Of a stretch of 64,000 nucleotides of DNA, positions 17,662-25,040 are shown one piece after another (position 1 is the first letter of the stretch; each line of letters starts with the position of its first letter). A model generated the notes under the pieces. It made no database searches and was not told where the DNA came from. It was given only the letters and a program-made list of their open reading frames with translations. The translations under genes and the position numbers were made by a program. The stretch comes from JADJOY01 sp046331705 [NCBI: bacterium]. GTDB taxonomy: Bacteria > JADJOY01. Where the stretch lies: contig JAXLQJ010000002.1 in NCBI GenBank assembly GCA_046331705.1, positions 248,001 through 312,000 on the forward strand, written 5' to 3'.

Positions 17662-18714
17662 ATGCGATTCTACACCGGCCAACACGACCACTACTGCGGC
17701 ACCGATCTGCACGCGCGATCGATGTACCTCTGTGTCCTCGATCGCGCTGGCGAGGTCCGACTTCATCGGGACTTCCCGGCCAGCCCGGAGTCCTTCCTTC
17801 GCGCCGTCGCGCCCTTCCGCGAAGGGCTCGTCGTCGGAGCCGAGTGCATGTTCACCTGGTACTGGCTCGCCGACCGCTGCGCCGCCGAGAACATCCCGTT
17901 CGTGCTCGGCCACGCCCTCTACATGAAGGCGATCCACGGCGGGAAGAGCAAGAACGATCGCATCGACAGCCTCGAGACCGCCACGCTGCTGCGCGGCGGC
18001 GCCATAGCGCATGCCTACGTCTACCCGCCGAAGATGAGGGCGACGCGGGCCCTCCTTCGTCGACGGACGCGGATGGTACCCCGGCGCGCCGAGCTGATCG
18101 CCCACGTTCAGAACACCCACCACCCGTACAACCTCGCGGCGCCCGGGCCGCGGCTCGCGTACACCGGCAATCACGAAGGCGTCCCGGAGCACTTCCGTGA
18201 TCCGACGGTGCGCCGCAGCGTCGAGCTCGACCTCGAGCTGGCGCGGATCCTCGGTGAGCGCATTACCGACCTCGAGCTTTACCTGGTGCGGCAAGCGAAG
18301 GAGCACGACCCGAACGCCTTCCATCTGCTGCGCTCGATTCCTGGCGTCGGCAAGATTCTCGCGCTCACGATCCTCTACGAGGTCCACACGATCGAGCGCT
18401 TCCCGCGCGTGCAGGATTTCGCGTCGTATTGCCGGCTGGTGAAATGCAGTCGTGAGTCCGCGGGCAAGATCCACGGCACCGGCGGCGCCAAGATCGGGAA
18501 CGTTCACCTCAAGTGGGCCTACTCGGAAGCCGCAACGCTCTTCCTGCACGGCAACCCCGAAGGCCAGCGGCTACGGGGGGCCTTGATCGGGGTAGTGATC
18601 GTGGACTCCGGCTCATTGTTTGAATGGAGGAATGCCCGGGTTGATTCCTTTACACGAGGCAGGTCGAACGACCTGCCGTTCAGCAGCCAACGCCAAGGTC
18701 GCGTACGAGCGTAA
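17662..18714 (+). pseudogene. Truncated IS110-family transposase
   Basis: The start at 17662 has GGAGGAAG about 4 nt upstream. The product shows the IS110 N-terminal DEDD/RuvC-like domain (YCGTDLHARSMYLCVLD; later KSKNDRIDSLETATLL with the conserved Asp) and the Tnp_20 helix-hairpin-helix region (LLRSIPGVGKILALTILYEV). The family pattern continues to HGNPEGQRL at about 18567. The usual C-terminal segment with KHGKGKAL and the HKLGRAVY helix is missing. Instead the frame runs ~49 unrelated residues to a stop at 18714. The 3' end was therefore lost by deletion or recombination and the copy is probably inactive. It lies beside the antitoxin promoter, transcribed away from it. Confidence 0.8.
18658..18677. 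repeat. Perfect inverted repeat
   Basis: GGCAGGTCG and CGACCTGCC flank a 2-nt AA centre (20 bp in all). It lies between the broken IS110 copy and the first attC-like site. It could be an IS end or recombinase-binding site; its role is unknown. Confidence 0.5.
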
Positions 18715-18725
18715 CACGGCCGCGG

Positions 18726-18746
18726 GCCGCGGGTGCAGCCCGCGGC
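18726..18746. repeat. Perfect 8-bp-stem hairpin beside the cassette array
   Basis: GCCGCGGG and CCCGCGGC pair perfectly around the loop TGCAG. It sits 13 nt before the attC-like site at 18759 and, read on the minus strand, beyond the last cassette gene. It may be a terminator or part of a recombination site. Confidence 0.45.
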
Positions 18747-18758
18747 GTCGCGGCATGA

Positions 18759-18813
18759 GCCCAACTCCGAGCGGAAGCGCGTGGCGCTCGACTGCTGCAA
18801 CGGCCGGTTGGGC
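18759..18813 (-). other. attC-like integron recombination site 1
   Basis: GCCCAAC (18759-18765) and GTTGGGC (18807-18813) are perfect complements and fit the RYYYAAC/GTTRRRY core-site pattern. Inside, CGAGCG and CGCTCG can pair. It lies 7 nt beyond the stop codon of the minus-strand gene at 18821, exactly where a cassette attC belongs. Internal pairing of the L boxes is weak, hence moderate confidence. Confidence 0.6.
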
Positions 18814-18820
18814 AGCGCTT

Positions 18821-19126
18821 CTAGGGTGAGGTCTTGTCTTCGGCCTTGAGAAGCTCGACTGCTCGGTGGGTCACCATCTTCACGACGCGATCGTCGGTAT
18901 TCAGAAGGCGTCCGACGAGCGACGGCCTCCGCCGGATCTCCTCCATGAGGAGCTTCGCATATGCGTCTTTGTCCTCCGACTTCCAGAGACCGCTCGCGTG
19001 ATGGTGGAACACGTGGCACGCCTCGTTGAGGATCTTCGAGATGCGCGCGCTGTCCTCAGGGTCGGAGCCCAACTCGTAGGCGACATCCGTCCAGCCGTCA
19101 TTCTTGGGGAGTTTCTCGTGCGCCAC
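18821..19126 (-). CDS. Integron cassette gene, hypothetical protein
   Basis: A 101-residue soluble, helical, charged protein that I do not recognise. It contains an HVFHHHASG stretch (residues ~38-46), then EDKDAYAKLLMEEIRRRPSLVGRLLN. It starts with GTG at 19126, only 7 nt from the attC-like site at 19134-19198, and ends 7 nt before the next one. Such tight packing between attC sites is typical of integron gene cassettes. Codon choice is noticeably less GC-extreme than in the chromosomal genes on either side of the island, consistent with acquisition. Function unknown. Confidence 0.7.
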   Translation of the reverse strand: MAHEKLPKNDGWTDVAYELGSDPEDSARISKILNEACHVFHHHASGLWKSEDKDAYAKLLMEEIRRRPSLVGRLLNTDDRVVKMVTHRAVELLKAEDKTSP

Positions 19127-19655
19127 GCTGTCTGCCCAACGACCTGACGTTAACTGACACCCGCCGCTTGACGGACGGGGGCCTTATAGGTGTTAGGCCG
19201 CCCTTTCGCAGGTGGTCGCTCAAGATCGGCTGGCGCTCCCGGAACCACTCAGACGCGCGCGGCTCCCACGGCCAAATGCCGTCGGTTGTAGGATAGATGA
19301 TCTGAAGGACCTCGAAGTTTTTCCCGCCGTAGAGCCACTTGTCCCATCCGAGGTAGTCGTCGAAGTGGGCCGGCGTAACGACCTCGAACTGCACCCGGAA
19401 GCCTTCAAGGAAACCCTCGTGTCGAGTCCCTGGCGCGAAGCGCTCACCGGCTCGAACCCGACTGTTGTACTCATTGACCACGAAGTGAGCGATCGTCTGC
19501 TTCAGTCCGATCACGATGACCTCAGGGACGCCGGAGGTCTTCTGCACGCCGACCGAGTAGGAGAAGGGGGGCCCCTCCTCGTCCTCGAGCACATGGATGA
19601 CGTGACAGCCGTACTTCTCGATATCGTCGAGGGCTTTCTTCTCTCCGGCGTCCAT
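19098..19655 (-). CDS. DUF4262-family protein, integron cassette gene
   Basis: A 185-residue protein of the DUF4262 family. It opens with DDIEKYGCHVIHVLEDEEGPPFSYSVGV and continues GVPEVIVIGL, the pattern of this widespread small-protein family, which is frequent in mobile cassettes and has no known function. Family similarity fades after WPWEPRASEWFRERQPILSD. The last ~35 residues are basic and are encoded by the attC-like site itself, and the frame runs 29 nt into the next cassette's gene. The ATG at 19655 lies 15 nt from the upstream attC (19671-19732). Probably cytoplasmic; no catalytic residues can be named. Confidence 0.8.
   Translation of the reverse strand: MDAGEKKALDDIEKYGCHVIHVLEDEEGPPFSYSVGVQKTSGVPEVIVIGLKQTIAHFVVNEYNSRVRAGERFAPGTRHEGFLEGFRVQFEVVTPAHFDDYLGWDKWLYGGKNFEVLQIIYPTTDGIWPWEPRASEWFRERQPILSDHLRKGGLTPIRPPSVKRRVSVNVRSLGRQRGARETPQE
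19134..19198 (-). other. attC-like integron recombination site 2
   Basis: Core boxes GCCCAAC (19134-19140) and GTTAGGC (19192-19198) fit RYYYAAC/GTTRRRY over a 65-bp span. CCCGCCG and CGGACGGG can pair inside. It separates the DUF4262 cassette from the next cassette. Its right half (from 19165) is repeated at 22118-22150. Confidence 0.7.
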
Positions 19656-19670
19656 GAGCGTCGCTTGTCG

Positions 19671-19732
19671 GCCTAACGCAGTACTAAGCGGCGGGCGCGC
19701 AGCGACCGCCCGCCTTCAGCACTCTGTTAGGC
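19671..19732 (-). other. attC integron recombination site 3 (clearest copy)
   Basis: GCCTAAC (19671-19677) and GTTAGGC (19726-19732) are perfect complements matching RYYYAAC/GTTRRRY. Internally GGCGGGCG pairs with CGCCCGCC, and AGTACT can pair with most of AGCACT, giving the near-palindromic stem with small bulges that defines attC. Length 62 bp is normal. It lies between two small minus-strand genes. Confidence 0.85.
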
Positions 19733-19793
19733 CATGGTGCCACCGGAAAGCGGAGCCGGCCAGCTACATGCGAAAGGCACGAGACGTCTGAAT

Positions 19794-20159
19794 TCACCAC
19801 TCACGCAGTTCCCAGTCATCATCGCGGATCACCGCGCCGAGCTTACGCGTCAGTTCGCTCGCGACGCGATGTGTGGCGTGGTCGTCGCTCTCAATGCCGG
19901 GGACCGCGTTGAACGTGACCGTGCCGTCGGACCTACGCCAAAACGACGCCGTCCATTCGCCCTCGATCAGTACTTCGGCGTCTCCTGGGGAGACGCCGAC
20001 CTTGATGCGGCGACCGTCAGGCAGTGGAACGGTCGCGTCGCCTTCAATGATGCGAACCCCTGGCGTAGTGGCCACGGCCGCTACCCACTCCTCCATCGAG
20101 AAGCCCGATACCTCCTCATCCTGCTCGCGATGAAGATGGAACTCAGCTGGCAGGGGCAC
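19794..20159 (-). CDS. Integron cassette gene, hypothetical protein, possibly 5'-truncated
   Basis: A 121-residue soluble protein without recognised domain. It has a helix-rich start (HREQDEEVSGFSMEEWVAAVATT) and then beta strands (VRIIEGDATVPLPDGRRIKVGV, AEVLIEGEWTASFWRRSDGTVTF), ending in an acidic-aromatic tail. It begins with GTG at 20159 with no good RBS. The intact IS110 gene begins 122 nt away, so the original start and upstream attC may have been displaced by that insertion. It ends 61 nt before the attC at 19671-19732, making it the third cassette of the array. Confidence 0.65.
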   Translation of the reverse strand: MPLPAEFHLHREQDEEVSGFSMEEWVAAVATTPGVRIIEGDATVPLPDGRRIKVGVSPGDAEVLIEGEWTASFWRRSDGTVTFNAVPGIESDDHATHRVASELTRKLGAVIRDDDWELREW

Positions 20160-20281
20160 TCCCTTCGTTCAGCCCGGGCTAACCCAGATGGAATGAGAAG
20201 GCTGACCTCCCGATCACGAGATGTCGTAAACGATTCTCAAGGTTGGATCAACGGGCTCGAAGCCCAAACAGGAGGTCAGCC

Positions 20282-21421
20282 ATGAGCGATAGTGCCACGA
20301 AGTCCTTCGGATCGGAAGCGCAGGCCGCCTCGCTTCCGCCCCTCACCGCCGGCCTCGACGTCGGCGACCGCCACTCGACGATGTGCTTCATCGACGCCGC
20401 CGGCGAAACGGTCGAGCGTACGCGGGTGCGCACCACCTCCGAGGCGCTCCGGGGAGCATTCGGCCACCGCGCACCGCTGCGCATCGCCCTCGAGGTGGGT
20501 ACCCACTCTCGATGGATCCGTCGGCTGCTCGTCGAGCTCGGTCACGAGGTGTTCGTCGCGAATCCACGTCGGGTCCGAGCGATCTACGAGAGCGACACGA
20601 AGACCGACAGCTCGGATGCCGAGATGCTCGCGCGACTCGCGCGGGTCGACCCGAAGCTTTTGTGTCCCGTCCGACATCGCCGCGAGGACCGAGCCCGGGC
20701 GCTCGCCGTGGTGCGCAGTCGCGACGGGCTCGTCCGCGCGCGCACTCTGCTCATCAACCACGTCCGCGGTGCCATCAAGCCGGTCGGCGGTCGCGTGAAG
20801 CACTGTTCGTCCGAGAGCTTCGCACGCCAGGCGCCGGAGCAGATTCCCGCGGAGCTGCAGGCGGTGCTTCAGCCCGTCATCGAGCAGATCGGCCACCTGA
20901 CCCGCACCGTCCGAGAGTTCGATCGGCAGATCGAGCAGCTCTGTGAGCAATTCCCCGACGCACAGCGACTGCGGGAGATTCCAAGCGTTGGTCCCGTGAC
21001 CGCGCTCACCTTCGTTTTGACCGTCGACGACCCGGCGCGGTTCCAGAACGCCCGCATGATCGGACCCTATCTCGGACTTTGCCCCCGGCGAAAACAAAGC
21101 GGCCGGGACGATCCGCAGCTCGGCATCACGAAAGCGGGCGACTCGTACCTGCGCAAGCTCGTCGTCACCTGCGCGCAGCACACGCTAGGCCCATTCGGCA
21201 AAGATAGCGCCTTGCGCCGCTGGGGACTCCAGCGAGCAGGCAGCGGCGATCGGATCGCCAAGAAGAAAGCGGTCGTTGGCGTCGCCCGGCGACTGACCGT
21301 CGTGATGCTGCACCTGTGGGTGAGTGGCGAAACCTACCGGCCGTTTCCGACGCCCGCGCCACCCGCGCGACCGCCTTCCCCGGAAAAGACCGTCGAGAAG
21401 AAGGAGAAGAAGGCGGCATAG
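20282..21421 (+). CDS. IS110-family transposase, apparently intact
   Basis: A 379-residue transposase with both IS110 domains. The N-terminal RuvC-like DEDD domain shows TAGLDVGDRHSTMCFIDAAG, ALEVGTHSRWI and KTDSSDAEMLARLA, with the acidic residues in place. The C-terminal Tnp_20 domain shows REIPSVGPVTALTFVLTV and IGPYLGLCPRRKQSG, with the serine-containing GDSYLRKLVV stretch. A Lys-rich tail follows. The start ATG has GGAGG 6 nt upstream (20271-20275). IS110 enzymes excise and insert via a structured non-coding RNA encoded in the element's ends. The copy differs strongly from the truncated one at 17662, so the two are different elements. Confidence 0.9.
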   Translation: MSDSATKSFGSEAQAASLPPLTAGLDVGDRHSTMCFIDAAGETVERTRVRTTSEALRGAFGHRAPLRIALEVGTHSRWIRRLLVELGHEVFVANPRRVRAIYESDTKTDSSDAEMLARLARVDPKLLCPVRHRREDRARALAVVRSRDGLVRARTLLINHVRGAIKPVGGRVKHCSSESFARQAPEQIPAELQAVLQPVIEQIGHLTRTVREFDRQIEQLCEQFPDAQRLREIPSVGPVTALTFVLTVDDPARFQNARMIGPYLGLCPRRKQSGRDDPQLGITKAGDSYLRKLVVTCAQHTLGPFGKDSALRRWGLQRAGSGDRIAKKKAVVGVARRLTVVMLHLWVSGETYRPFPTPAPPARPPSPEKTVEKKEKKAA

Positions 21422-22117
21422 CCGGCGACTCAGAGAAACGAACACCAGATGGAACCGATGGAGCAACGGAAGGCCGCACGGCGCGGGTCGCGCGATCTCG
21501 GCGACCAGCACCGGCCGCCTCGTCCGGGTGACTGCGAGCTGAGCTCGGGCCCCTCCGGGGCAGACCGCAACCCAGATGGCAGCACCAGGGCGAGTCGGAC
21601 TCCAACCTGCACCGAGCTCACCGAACGAGCTCACCCGAGTGCGAATGGAAGCGTGGCGTCCGGTGGTTCGCCCGCCTTCGATCGTCGGCCCGCGACGGTC
21701 GGCCTTCCCGACTGCTCTTCGAGAAACCGTTCATCTACCCGCGAATACAAGGCTCAAGAACGGGCACCGCCGCCTCAACAAGGACGTGAACTTGAAAGGG
21801 AGAGCCTTCTCATGGAAGCTCAGCAGCGGCCCCGGACTGAACCGTACCGAGACTATGGTCTTTCGCTGGTTCTGCTCCCCAGCCCGCAACGAACTGGCTT
21901 CGAGCCTGACCTTTTGATTGGGACGGGAGAGGATACGAAATGGTTTCTAGGCCGCCGCGTGTGATGCGCGGCAACCGCCGCGAGGGGTTGAGCCTCGATA
22001 GGTGTTTGGTGCAGCGCCACGTTCGTGGTGCGAGCTGAAACAAAGTCAGAGTCGCGTCAAGCGCCAGGCCAGATCTCGAGGAATTGCGGTGAGAACAAAC
22101 CGCTAGGGAGAGGTGTG
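21422..22117. other. Non-coding stretch downstream of the IS110 transposase
   Basis: About 700 nt with no convincing protein; short overlapping frames lack motifs. The part next to the transposase probably belongs to the element's right end and could encode its guide (bridge) RNA. I cannot place the right boundary of the element: no terminal repeat or duplicated target is visible by eye. Confidence 0.4.
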
Positions 22118-22150
22118 CGCTTGACGGACGGGGCCTTATAGGAGTTCGGC
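22118..22150. repeat. Second copy of half an attC-like site
   Basis: This 33-bp segment matches 19165-19198, the right half of attC-like site 2, with one G missing and two substitutions near the core (GTTCGGC here, GTTAGGC there). The left half is absent. It lies about 100 nt beyond the 3' end of a small minus-strand gene, the expected attC position, so it looks like the remnant of another cassette. Confidence 0.6.
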
Positions 22151-22250
22151 TCAGTGTCAAAACCAGCCTTGTGCGTGAAGCACCCACAGGTTGGGATGAA
22201 TGCATGTCACAACGAATCCACACAGGCACCAAGAAGTCGAGTCGAAGTGA

Positions 22251-22626
22251 TTATCGACTGCGACCAATGTCCATCTCGAACTCAAGCACCGTCTCTCGAT
22301 ATCCGACAGGTAGTACGAGCGGTACGGGTACGACAACGAGTGCGAGAAGGCCAGCGAACGCCATGTCCTGTTCGTAATACCACCAGACAGTGTGATCGTG
22401 GTCCTCGACACGGTCGGGGTCACCCCATAGCGCTCGGACGATTTCTTCTGTAAGGTTCTGGCGGGTCCCGGGGCGGGGTGCCTGACAACCACGACACACG
22501 CCCCCGCTCTTCCGCTAGATAGACAAACGAGCCGCGCAGACGGCATCCCCTGAGGATCCCGCCCATGCATCCGGCGGTGATCTGGACAATTGCCAGGAGC
22601 GCGGCTGTGCGGAACCGGCGATTCAT
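22251..22626 (-). pseudogene. Frameshifted small lipoprotein gene, probable cassette relic
   Basis: Two overlapping minus-strand frames appear to be one broken gene. The 5' part starts at ATG 22626 with a lipoprotein signal (ALLAIVQITAGC lipobox) and runs to about VYLAEERG. The second frame, shifted by one base, continues with a domain starting near LTEEIVRALWGDPDRV, then TVWWYYEQDMAFAGLLALVVVPVPLVLPVGYRETVLEFE. The middle resembles the BamE/SmpA-like pattern where small lipoproteins carry a GxPD turn; the end holds a proline-broken membrane segment. The shift probably lies in the five-G run near 22508. It is either a true mutation or a sequencing error. Function unknown. Confidence 0.55.
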
Positions 22627-23100
22627 ACCGCCCTGGTCGCGTGCTCGCCATTGGCCTTCCAACGAAAAGGATTCTATCCAGGGTACCGGCCGAGCACCAC
22701 GCGCCCATTGAAGATCTGGCCCTCGTCACCTTCTTCAGTGAGACCTTGCATGCGTGCCCCCGAGTTCGCACACCTGATCAGCGTGTCGTCCTTCCCTGCG
22801 AGAACGTCGCGCTCGATGCACGGCTTTCGGTGCCCCCCGGCGACCCGGCTTCACCTGTCGTGACCGTGGCGTTCGACGTGGCCCGCGCTCTGGTACCAAC
22901 GCGGTGCGTGCCCAGGCACAGGGTGCGCGTGACGCGGATCGGGCGGCACCTCGGCCCGCATCGCCGTGCTTTCAAGCTCAAGCTAAAGGATCCCGTGAAG
23001 GACAACCCGCTGAAATCACAGCACGACCGCGCCTCACCGCCTACGGCTTTCAAGGAAGGGGAAGTCCTATGGGCATGACTCCGTGTCTGATTCACGGCGC
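22627..23100. other. Gene-free scar region
   Basis: About 470 nt in which neither strand gives a recognisable protein. Short frames exist but show no family pattern. Composition is less GC-rich than the backbone, as in the rest of the island. Probably debris between the lipoprotein relic and the primase stump. Confidence 0.4.
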
Positions 23101-23664
23101 TCATCCGGACCACCCGGACACCCGACTGAGCGTGATCCACCGCTCACCCGCACGACCTCGCCGCGTGAACTCCAGCAGGATCCCCGCGCGCCGGAAGAAG
23201 GGCGCCGCGCGACGCAGGCGCCCGGAGAGAACCCCTGGCGTGCGAGGCCATGACGAGGAGTAGAGGACTGGCTCGGGGACGTGTCGCCCCAGCAGGTTGA
23301 GGCATTCAGTGGCAGTGCCGCTCCAACGAGGTTCGACGGCGAGCAAGTCCAGGACCGCAGCAGCTACAACGTCGCCCTCGAGCGAGTGCGTCACCACGTC
23401 GGCGCGGTTCTCGTCGTAGATCCTCAAGATTGCCTCGGAAGTCAGCCCCAACGCCGGAGCTGCCGCAGCAATCCAGTCAGCGAAGTCAGCCATTCGCGGA
23501 AGTTTGCGCTGCGTCTGACGCACCCTCGGAAGCTCGCGCATCGCGAGGCTCACGACGTCGAGCAGCGCTCCGAGAACCCGCGGTCGCATCTCGTTCACCT
23601 TGGCCCACACCTCAGCCTCGGTCAGCCTGGCGACCTGATCGATTGGGGGCAGATCGAGCAGAAT
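23101..23664 (-). pseudogene. C-terminal stump of a phage/plasmid primase-helicase-like protein
   Basis: On the minus strand the frame is open from the IS256 border to a stop at 23101. It begins LILLDLPPIDQVARLTEAEVW, then RPRVLGALLDVVSLAMRELP, LPRMADFADWIAAAAPALG, DLLAVEPRWSGTATECLNLLGR and GRLRRAAPFFRRAGILLEFTRRG. I recognise this as the C-terminal region of large ATPase/primase proteins of phages and plasmids, just after the helicase domain (its RPDLADRA/LPPI segment). The ATPase core itself is missing, cut off where IS256 begins at about 23665. It is thus a non-functional remnant of a replication protein and shows that this island once held phage or plasmid DNA. Confidence 0.65.
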
Positions 23665-25040
23665 GAGGTAGCCTCAGGACGTGTGGAAATGAAGTGAAGG
23701 CGGCGTAGCCTTCCGGTTGAGCCATCAACCACCGGGCCCCATGCCCGGCCAAGGAAGGAGACACCGCCGTGGAGGATCGAAGCATCGGCAGGTCGAAGGC
23801 GTCAACGGTCGTGTGGGAGAACATCGAGGAGTTCGCGCGCCTCAAGATCCAAGAGTTTCTCCAAGCGATGCTCGAAGAGGAAGTCACCGAGCTCTTGGGC
23901 CGAAAGAAGTCGGAGCGCCGGTCGGCCGTGGACGCTGCCGAGGGCTACCGCAATGGCTTCGGCAAGGAGCGTCGCGTCGCGCTGAAGACCGGAACGGTGA
24001 CCGTGCGACGTCCACGGGTGCGCGGTCTCGAAGAGCGCTTCGAGAGCCGGGTGCTGCCGCTCTTCAAGCGCCGCACCGAGGCGGTGGCGGGGATGTTGCC
24101 AGAGCTCTACCTGCATGGACTGGCGCAGCGAGATTTCGAGCTCGCGCTGCGCGGCCTCCTCGGTGAGGGTGCGCCACTCTCAGCGAGCTCGATCGAGCGC
24201 CTGCGCGCCAAGTGGGTGCTGGAGCATGAGACCTGGGCGAACCGATCGCTGGCCGATCTCGAGATCGTGTACCTGTGGGCCGACGGGCTGTACGTGAAGG
24301 CCGGTCTCGACGACCAGAAGGCGGCGTTGCTCGTGGTGATCGGCGCTCGTCGGGATGGGCAGAAGGTGATCCTCGCGATCGAGAGCGGGCATCGAGAGTC
24401 GAAGGAATCCTGGTCCGCTGTGCTCCGCGATCTCAAGCGGCGCGGACTACGGGCGCCACGAACGCTGACGGCAGACGGACACCTGGGAATCTGGCCGGCG
24501 CTGGCCGAGATCTTTCCGACGACCGAGCAGCAGCGCTGCTGGAACCACAAGATCGTGAACGTGCTCGACCAGCTCCCGCGGAAGCTGCAAGACGAGGCGC
24601 GGGAACTGGTGTGCCAGATCCCGTATGCCGAGACGCGAGCGAAGGCCGAGCGCCTCCGAGATCGATTCGTCGATCGCTACGGGAGGGCGTACCCCAAGGC
24701 GGCCGAGACCTTGAAGCGCGACTGGGACCGGATGATGACCTTTTACGGTTTCCCGAAGGAGCACTGGAAGCACCTTCGGACGAGCAACGTGGTGGAGTCA
24801 CCGTTCGCCTCGGTGCGCCTGCGGACGGCGGCAGGAAAGCGCTACAAGCGTGTGGCGAATGCGACCGCACTGATTTGGCGATTGCTCATGGTCGCGGAGA
24901 AAAGTTTCCGGCGACTCGACCACCCGCACTTGCTGGCCGAGGTTGCGGAAGGGGCAAAATACGTCGATGGACTGCGCGTCACGAAGGAGACCGAGAAGGC
25001 TGCTGCCTAACCTCGTTTACACACGTCTTGACTAAACCTC
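23665..25040 (+). mobile_element. IS256-family insertion sequence
   Basis: Imperfect terminal inverted repeats of about 35 bp bound the element: the left one starts at 23665 (GAGGTAGCCTCAGGACGTGT) and the right one, read in reverse from 25040, starts GAGGTTTAGTCAAGACGTGT. The best shared core is GACGTGTG. One transposase gene fills the interior. I find no 8-9-bp target duplication. The two flanks are fragments of unrelated genes, which points to a deletion or recombination after insertion. Confidence 0.85.
23769..25010 (+). CDS. IS256-family (mutator-type) transposase
   Basis: A 413-residue DDE transposase of full family length. The N-terminal DNA-binding part has FLQAMLEEEVTELLGRKKSERR and YRNGFGKERRVALKTGTVTVRRPRVRG. 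The catalytic triad is visible: Asp in YLWADGLYVK, Asp in LTADGHLGIW, and Glu in TSNVVESPFASVRLRT. The conserved C-x-x-H-type block (QQRCWNHKIVNVLDQLP) precedes the insertion domain. It cuts and joins the element's inverted repeats in the cytoplasm. The gene appears intact. The start used is 23769, early enough to include the family N-terminus. Confidence 0.93.
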   Translation: MEDRSIGRSKASTVVWENIEEFARLKIQEFLQAMLEEEVTELLGRKKSERRSAVDAAEGYRNGFGKERRVALKTGTVTVRRPRVRGLEERFESRVLPLFKRRTEAVAGMLPELYLHGLAQRDFELALRGLLGEGAPLSASSIERLRAKWVLEHETWANRSLADLEIVYLWADGLYVKAGLDDQKAALLVVIGARRDGQKVILAIESGHRESKESWSAVLRDLKRRGLRAPRTLTADGHLGIWPALAEIFPTTEQQRCWNHKIVNVLDQLPRKLQDEARELVCQIPYAETRAKAERLRDRFVDRYGRAYPKAAETLKRDWDRMMTFYGFPKEHWKHLRTSNVVESPFASVRLRTAAGKRYKRVANATALIWRLLMVAEKSFRRLDHPHLLAEVAEGAKYVDGLRVTKETEKAAA

